A DNA stretch of 64,000 bases from PALSA-610 sp038239145 (lineage in GTDB: Bacteria > Actinomycetota > Acidimicrobiia > IMCC26256 > PALSA-610): contig JBBSFB010000005.1 of NCBI GenBank assembly GCA_038239145.1, forward strand, positions 62,001-126,000, given 5' to 3'. Below, in pieces: positions 59,623-64,000 of this stretch. The position numbers were made by a program, and so were the translations under genes. Numbering within the stretch: position 1 is the stretch's first letter; every line of letters starts with the position of its first letter. A model generated the notes under the pieces. That model did no database searches. It was not told the origin of the DNA and saw only the letters and a program-made list of their open reading frames with translations.

Positions 59623-60473
59623 AACGGGCCGAAGTCCTGGTCGCCGGCCCGACACCATTGGTTTCGTCCCGAACTCTTGGCCAGGTACATGGCGCGGTCG
59701 GCCGCGGCGAGGATCGCCGCGGAGTCTGCCCCCGCTTCGACCACCGCGATGCCGGCCGAGAACGTGATCTCGAGCGGTCGGCGGAGCTCCCACTTCGAAC
59801 GGAGGCGCGTCAGAAACGCATCTGGGTCGGCGTCACCCGAGAGCACGACGACGAACTCTTCGCCGCCCCAGCGGCCGGCGCGATCACGCCCTCGGGTTTC
59901 GTCGGCGAGCGTCTTGCCGAATGCACGCAGCACGCGGTCGCCCGCATCGTGGCCCTCGGTGTCGTTGACCTGTTTGAAGAAATCGAGATCGAGCATGACT
60001 ACGACCTCGCCGGGGACGAGCCGCCCGAGGAAGCGCCCGAGACTGCGGCGATTGGGGAGACCCGTCAACACGTCGATCGCGGCGTCCTCCGCGAATCGCT
60101 CCGCCTCGCCGGCGAGCGCAACTGCTCGATGCGCGTCCTCGACGAACGCCGGAATGTGGCGCTCGAGCAGCATCATCGCGACACTCGACCTCGGGGCGAA
60201 CGGCAGCTCCGGCTCGCCCGCGCCGAACGACACGTCGATCGGGAGCGCGCCAGCCCCGCCATCCTTGGCCAGAACTGTCGATCCGCCCAGCTCCGCAATG
60301 AGATCGCGTGCCACGGATCTCGCGTCGGCGCACGACTTGATCCAGAGGAGTCGCCTGGTTGCCTCGAGCAAGACCTCCCCTACTGCCCACGGCGCCATCA
60401 GCACATCGTCGACAGGAGGAACGGCCCCGGTCGTGTCGTCGCGCCCTTCTTCGGCCGCGCCTTCGCTGTTCAC
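59619..60473 (-). CDS. Diguanylate cyclase (GGDEF)
   Basis: 284 aa from a GTG at 60473 (VNSEGAAEEGRDDTTG). An N-terminal GAF-like or unknown helical sensor of about 130 residues is followed by DVLTGLPNRRSLGRFLGRLV, VVVMLDLDFFKQVNDTEGHDAGDRVLRAFGKTL, and RWGGEEFVVVL; the GGEEF active site and metal-binding Asp are intact, so cyclase activity is expected. Overlaps the B12-binding gene (ATGA), indicating coupled translation and a shared signal. Confidence 0.9.
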   Translation of the reverse strand: MNSEGAAEEGRDDTTGAVPPVDDVLMAPWAVGEVLLEATRRLLWIKSCADARSVARDLIAELGGSTVLAKDGGAGALPIDVSFGAGEPELPFAPRSSVAMMLLERHIPAFVEDAHRAVALAGEAERFAEDAAIDVLTGLPNRRSLGRFLGRLVPGEVVVMLDLDFFKQVNDTEGHDAGDRVLRAFGKTLADETRGRDRAGRWGGEEFVVVLSGDADPDAFLTRLRSKWELRRPLEITFSAGIAVVEAGADSAAILAAADRAMYLAKSSGRNQWCRAGDQDFGPL

Positions 60474-60930
60474 ACCCCGCAGACTACGGACGCCGGAGGC
60501 AACATTTCGACGGCTTCTGCCATCGAACCGTCGACTGCGGTCATTTACTGATGCTTGCGGTGAACCACGCGCGTTGTCGGGACAACCGCAGGCAGGCACC
60601 GTGCTTCGACTTCAGCACCGTCCGCGAAGGACAGACGCGCTTGACGATCTCGGCTGCGGGGTCGGTCGTTGCCGACCTGAAAGGTGTGCCCGCCCACCGC
60701 TGATCCGTCGAGCCGCCGCGCCGCGACAGCTCATGGCTTCCGGTCGTGGCCGAATCGGCACTCATGGCGTGTGGTCGACGTGTCTCCGGGGAAAGGGGAC
60801 GTTCGGTCGAGCAACACGGCACCGCTCCCAGCGCGAGGACTTCGTGCTGCCACGTTGCCGGTGACCTTCGGTTGTACGGCACCACATCGGCGCCATTCGG
60901 CGCTACTCGCGCGGCAACGCACAATAACGC
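60474..60930. other. 457-bp stretch without a supported gene
   Basis: Lies between the start of the GGDEF gene and the hairpin at 60931. The best frame is a minus-strand ATG at 60765 to 60541 (about 74 codons, VKRVCPSRTVLKSKHGACLR), but it has no recognisable domain or clear ribosome-binding site. No repeats or RNA structure seen. Confidence 0.5.
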
Positions 60931-60960
60931 AGGAGGCCGGTGAGCGAGCACCGGCCTCCT
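60931..60960 (-). terminator. Perfect rho-independent-type hairpin behind the tRNA fragment
   Basis: AGGAGGCCGGTG / CACCGGCCTCCT is a perfect 12-bp stem with the 6-nt loop AGCGAG, 14 bp beyond the 3' end of the tRNA-Met fragment. It is the expected terminator of the tRNA transcript on the minus strand. Confidence 0.8.
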
Positions 60961-60974
60961 GCGATTTCAGATTG

Positions 60975-61016
60975 TGGCGGGTGCAGGATTTGAACCTGCG
61001 ACCTTCGCGTTATGAA
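60975..61016 (-). tRNA. 3' half of tRNA-Met (CAT), 5' half missing
   Basis: On the minus strand the sequence reads TTCATAA (anticodon loop, CAT), CGCGA (3' anticodon stem), AGGTC (variable loop), GCAGG-TTCAAAT-CCTGC (complete T arm), ACCCGCC and discriminator A. The 5' anticodon stem (TCGCG), D arm and GGCGGGT acceptor strand are absent; the preceding bases are ATCGG. It is therefore a truncated copy, as left at an integration (att) site or by deletion. Confidence 0.7.
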
Positions 61017-61037
61017 CCGATCAAGTGTCTTGACCTC

Positions 61038-61166
61038 CTATGAACGGCAGAATCCACGGCACGCCGTCGTTGACAGGCGCGACCGCGGCGCGCAGTGGGT
61101 TCGATCTTCGCGACTGGTACCCGTGACGATCGCGATCTTTCCGTCGAGGGGACGCGTGTCGTTCAC
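61038..61166 (-). pseudogene. SDR gene truncated after its N-terminus
   Basis: A GTG at 61166, overlapping the stop of the DapB-like gene by 4 bp (GTGA), opens RPLDGKIAIVTGTSR, the first strand and the start of the cofactor loop of a short-chain dehydrogenase. The next bases diverge at once and reach a stop at 61038. A different frame across the same DNA ends VNDGVPWILPFIGGQDT, which looks like the C-terminus of another protein. A deletion or insertion junction is thus placed near 61110. Confidence 0.6.
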
Positions 61167-62251
61167 CGTCCGCGCCCGGTGAAGAGCGGCAGGTCGAGCG
61201 GGCTGACGAGTCCGGGAGGCGCCGCGCACACCACGGGGATGGCGTTGACCAGGCGCATCGCGGTTCCCAGGATCCCGGCTTCGTTGTGGTCCCCGTGATC
61301 CCCCATCGGCTCGATCTCGCACGTATACGACGGTGATCCCGTGATCTCTATCCGGTAGCCCGATCGTCCGTTCGATAGCGCAGGCCAGGCGGGTCCGATG
61401 TCGGCACGGAGTCGGTTGATGTGAGCGGCAACGACGGCCGGTCGGCCATCGACGATGCCCTGGACCTCGAAGCGAATGCCGGCGCACGTCCCTTTCTCGA
61501 TCGTCCCCATCGCAGTCTCGAAGCTCTCGGGGGCGGGCAAGCGCTCGTGCTCTTCGCGGAGCTCGTCGACCGTCCAGCCCAATGCGTCGGCAACCATGTG
61601 GATCATGCCGCCCCATCCCCCGCTCACGGCGCCCGGAGCGAACAGTGGTGCTTCGTAGTCGAGCGGCCGTCCGTACCCGAAGAACACGCCGGTGAAGCCC
61701 GGATCCTCGTAGGTCGAATAGTCCATCATCTCCGTCACGCGCACCGAGTCGACCCGTTCGCACGCGCCGGCCAACGCCAACGGGATGACGTCGCCCGACC
61801 AACCGGGGTCGAGCCCCGAGGTGAAGAGGGTTGAACCACCCTCGACACACGCGGCCTCGAGCGGCTTTCGGAACACGTCCGGCATCGAGGGCGGATACAC
61901 CATGAACACGAGCGCCGTATTGACGACGTTCTTGCCCGAAGCGAGCGTGCGGCACAACTCGTCGATCGTCTCGCGCATGCGGCTCTCGCCCTGGACCATG
62001 TACGAGACACAGTCGGCATCGGACGCCAGCAGCGCGTCAATGTCGTTCGTCGCGAGCACACCGGTCGGATCGTCGAGGCCGCAGAGCTCCGCCGCGTCGC
62101 GCCCCACCTTCTCGGGGGCGTTCGCGTGCACGCCGATCAGCTCCAGGTCGGGCCGGCGGATGATGGCGCGCAACGCAGGCTTGCCCGCGTTGCCGGTGCC
62201 CCATTGAATGACGCGGAGCGGGCGGTCGGGCGAAGCGGTGACAGGGGTCAC
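61163..62251 (-). CDS. DapB-like NAD(P)-dependent oxidoreductase
   Basis: 362 aa from the GTG at 62251, which overlaps the upstream gene's stop by 4 bp. Rossmann motif RVIQWGTGNAGKPALRAIIRRPDLELIGVH, then GVLATNDIDALLASDADCVSYM, and the C-terminal domain with FTSGLDPGWSGDVIP and EMMDYSTYEDPG. The form is that of dihydrodipicolinate reductase-like dehydrogenases (2,4-diaminopentanoate dehydrogenase-like) that are abundant in mycobacterial and other steroid/lipid-degrading actinobacteria. Substrate unknown. Tandem paralogue of the next gene. Confidence 0.88.
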   Translation of the reverse strand: MTPVTASPDRPLRVIQWGTGNAGKPALRAIIRRPDLELIGVHANAPEKVGRDAAELCGLDDPTGVLATNDIDALLASDADCVSYMVQGESRMRETIDELCRTLASGKNVVNTALVFMVYPPSMPDVFRKPLEAACVEGGSTLFTSGLDPGWSGDVIPLALAGACERVDSVRVTEMMDYSTYEDPGFTGVFFGYGRPLDYEAPLFAPGAVSGGWGGMIHMVADALGWTVDELREEHERLPAPESFETAMGTIEKGTCAGIRFEVQGIVDGRPAVVAAHINRLRADIGPAWPALSNGRSGYRIEITGSPSYTCEIEPMGDHGDHNEAGILGTAMRLVNAIPVVCAAPPGLVSPLDLPLFTGRGR

Positions 62252-63324
62252 GAGATGCTCCCGGTGTCGAAGGCGTGGCGAGGAAGGGTCAGGGGCAAGT
62301 CGAGCGCGGTCACGATCCCTGGTTCGGCATCGCACACGAACGGAATCGCGTTCACGAGGCGCATCGTGGTCGCGAGCATGCCTTGGTCGGAGTAGTCGTC
62401 GACGCCGCCGAGCTGGAGCTCACACGTGAGGGTCGGCTCGCCGTCGATGAGGATGCGGTACGTACCGTCGCGATCGGCATTCGGCCATTCGGGGGCGAGG
62501 TCGGGAGCCATTCGATTGACGTGCTCGATGACGATCGAGTCGTGGCCGTTGACGACACCTATCGTCTCGAAGCGCACGGCGCCGACCGTGCCGGCCGCGA
62601 TGGTCCCGGCCGCGACCTCGAGCGCACGATCGGTGATCCGCTTCTCGTACGTCTCCCGGATCTCGTCGAGCTCGACACCGAGTTGGTCGGCCACCAACTG
62701 CACGGGTGCACCCCAGGCGCCGATCTGCACGCCGGGAAGCTCCATGAGGCACACGTGCCCGGGTGGTTTTCCGAACCCGAAGACCTCGAACATCGTGAAC
62801 GCGACCGGATAGTGCTGGTACCCGAAGATCTCTTGCGTACGGACCGAGCGGATCCGGTCCGACAACGTTGCGACGGTCAGGACGAGCTGGTCGCCCGCAA
62901 ACCCGGGCTCGATGCCACTCCCATACAAGGATGCCCCGCCGTGGCGGCACGCCGCGTCGACGCGTGCGACCGCGCCGGCGTCGAAACCCGCGGGATAGAG
63001 CAGCCCGGGGAGCGACGAGGTGACGACGTTGATTCCGGCGCCCAGGATTCGGCAGAAATCGTCGACGGCTTCGGTCGGTCGCGACTCGCCCGAAGCCGAG
63101 TAGCAGATGCAGTCGGGTGCGAGCGCGAGCAGTGCGTCGACGTCTGAGGTTGCGGCGACCCCGAGTGCATCGATTCCGGCCAGCGTGCCGGCATCGCGGC
63201 CGACCTTCTCGGGGTCGTGGACCCACACGCCCACCAGCTCGAGATCGGGCCGGCGCGCGATCGCGGCAATCGCGAACGAGCCCACTCCGCCGGTCGACCA
63301 CTGCACTACGCGATACGGCTGCAC
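62248..63324 (-). CDS. DapB-like NAD(P)-dependent oxidoreductase, tandem paralogue
   Basis: 358 aa from a GTG at 63324. Rossmann motif YRVVQWSTGGVGSFAIAAIARRPDLELVGVWVHDPEKVGRDAG; C-terminal GSGIEPGFAGDQLVL and QEIFGYQHYPVAFTMFEVFGFG. It shares the overall layout with 61163-62251 (EKVGRDA, LVNAIPFVCDAEPGIVTALDLPL), so the two arose by duplication and may form a hetero-pair. First gene of the minus-strand operon that ends in the truncated SDR. Divergent from an intact SDR across the palindrome at 63358. Confidence 0.88.
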   Translation of the reverse strand: MQPYRVVQWSTGGVGSFAIAAIARRPDLELVGVWVHDPEKVGRDAGTLAGIDALGVAATSDVDALLALAPDCICYSASGESRPTEAVDDFCRILGAGINVVTSSLPGLLYPAGFDAGAVARVDAACRHGGASLYGSGIEPGFAGDQLVLTVATLSDRIRSVRTQEIFGYQHYPVAFTMFEVFGFGKPPGHVCLMELPGVQIGAWGAPVQLVADQLGVELDEIRETYEKRITDRALEVAAGTIAAGTVGAVRFETIGVVNGHDSIVIEHVNRMAPDLAPEWPNADRDGTYRILIDGEPTLTCELQLGGVDDYSDQGMLATTMRLVNAIPFVCDAEPGIVTALDLPLTLPRHAFDTGSIS

Positions 63325-63357
63325 TCGCGTCCCCCCGACGGCTACGGACGCATTATG

Positions 63358-63371
63358 GGTAGCCAGCTACC
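63358..63371. promoter_or_regulatory. Palindrome in divergent promoter
   Basis: GGTAGC-CA-GCTACC, with near-symmetric flanks (ATTAT on the left, TAAT on the right), stands in the 97-bp gap between the DapB-like operon and the SDR gene. Likely operator for a TetR-type repressor shared by both directions; no regulator gene adjacent. Confidence 0.5.
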
Positions 63372-63421
63372 TAATCGTCAACTACGTTGCCGTCGGGCAT
63401 GTCAGCCGATCGGAGGCACAC

Positions 63422-64000
63422 ATGATTCTGGACGACTTCCGCGTTACCGACCGCGTGGCGATCGTGACCGGCGCCGGCAAGGGAATCGGCGAAGACATCG
63501 CGCTCGCGCTCGCGGAGGCCGGCGCTCATGTCGTCGTGGCCGCGCGCACGCAGGCGGACATCGACGACACCGCGGCGAAGGTGCGCGACCGCGGGCGCGA
63601 GAGCCTCGCAGTGGCGTGCGACGTGCTCGAAACCAGCGAACTCGAACATCTCGTAGCCGCGACCGAGGCGCGGTTCGGGCGTATCGACATCCTCGTCAAC
63701 AATGCGGGAGGATCGTTCCCCAAACCTGCGCTCGAGACGAGCGAGCGCGCTTTCGAGAGGGTCGTCCGGTTCAATCTCACGAGCCCGTTCCTGCTCACCC
63801 GATTGACCGTGGCGCGGATGGTCCAAACCGCCGGCACCGGAGTCGTCGTGAACATCTCGTCGGGCGCGAGCGTGCAGGCGGTCAGCGGAATGGTCGCGTA
63901 CGCGGCCGCGAAAGCCGGGCTCAATCAGATGACGAACGTGCTCGCGCACGAGTTTGCCCCGACGGTGCGCGTCAACGCCATCGTCGTCGGTCAGATCCTG
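63422..64000 (+). CDS. Short-chain dehydrogenase/reductase, partial (runs off right edge)
   Basis: At least 193 codons from the ATG at 63422, preceded by a strong GGAGG (GATCGGAGGCACAC). TGxxxGxG cofactor loop: AIVTGAGKGIGEDIALALAEAGAHVVVAART; NNAGG active loop; catalytic SISSGASVQAVSGMVAYAAAKAGLN region with Ser, Tyr and Lys. Similar to hydroxysteroid-/3-oxoacyl-type reductases. It continues beyond the window and has no stop here. Confidence 0.92.
   Translation, partial: MILDDFRVTDRVAIVTGAGKGIGEDIALALAEAGAHVVVAARTQADIDDTAAKVRDRGRESLAVACDVLETSELEHLVAATEARFGRIDILVNNAGGSFPKPALETSERAFERVVRFNLTSPFLLTRLTVARMVQTAGTGVVVNISSGASVQAVSGMVAYAAAKAGLNQMTNVLAHEFAPTVRVNAIVVGQIL

Overview
This is a 64 kb chromosomal window of very high GC from an actinobacterium, most plausibly an Acidimicrobiia-like soil or freshwater lineage. 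Supporting evidence: 42-residue secreted repeats of the GYWxVAxDGGIFSFG type, a DevR/DosR-type response regulator, an F420-type luciferase-like oxidoreductase, a MarR regulator with a cysteine-rich tail, frequent GTG starts and 4-nt ATGA/GTGA overlaps. I see no ribosomal RNA, insertion sequence, prophage or CRISPR array. The only tRNA signal is a 3' half of tRNA-Met.

Layout. 0-11.7 kb: small regulatory and hypothetical genes, a stand-alone NuoF-like flavoprotein, rhodanese, a bicovalent FAD oxidase, SRPBCC and HAD proteins, MarR and a DsbA-like protein, interspersed with decayed genes (acyl-CoA-dehydrogenase-like, cysteine dioxygenase, DUF3224, ABC ATPase, quinone oxidoreductase). 11.8-20 kb: FtsX-type permease, large RND/MMPL transporter, TauE-like exporter, then a plus-strand group of VOC, luciferase-like and TauD-like enzymes. 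20.2-28.5 kb: a stress/dormancy island with a MgtA-like P-type ATPase, two flavin-binding PPOX-fold proteins, DevR, a tandem universal stress protein and a GNAT/acyl-CoA synthetase, with two strong and one weak palindrome matching the mycobacterial DosR box. 28.6-34 kb: degenerate GGDEF protein, secreted GH43-like protein with a repeat domain, GH13 glucosidase and glycosyltransferase. 35-40.5 kb: a broken phosphodiester glycosidase, then a tight five-gene operon (Thr/Pro-rich secreted protein, ApbE, ferric-reductase-like membrane protein, NuoF-like flavoprotein, ferredoxin), which reads as a membrane electron-transfer module.

40.6-52.7 kb: dimethylformamidase-like protein, FAD oxidoreductase, aldo/keto reductase, ECF sigma/anti-sigma pair, a secreted beta-helix lipoprotein, methyltransferase, a frameshifted adenosine deaminase and an alpha/beta hydrolase. 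52.7-58 kb: four TetR-type sequences (one decayed) with their neighbours and clear palindromic operators; one controls a DHA2 drug exporter, another an epoxide-hydrolase-like gene pair. 58.3-60.5 kb: a dead Fic gene, then a GGDEF plus B12-binding two-gene operon. 60.9-61.2 kb: a breakpoint-like region with a terminator, the tRNA-Met 3' half and an SDR gene cut after its first codons. 61.2-64 kb: two tandem DapB-like oxidoreductases and a divergent SDR that runs off the right edge.

About a dozen decayed or frameshifted genes are present. Some have several independent lesions (true pseudogenes). A few, such as adenosine deaminase, have only 1-nt shifts and could be sequence errors.
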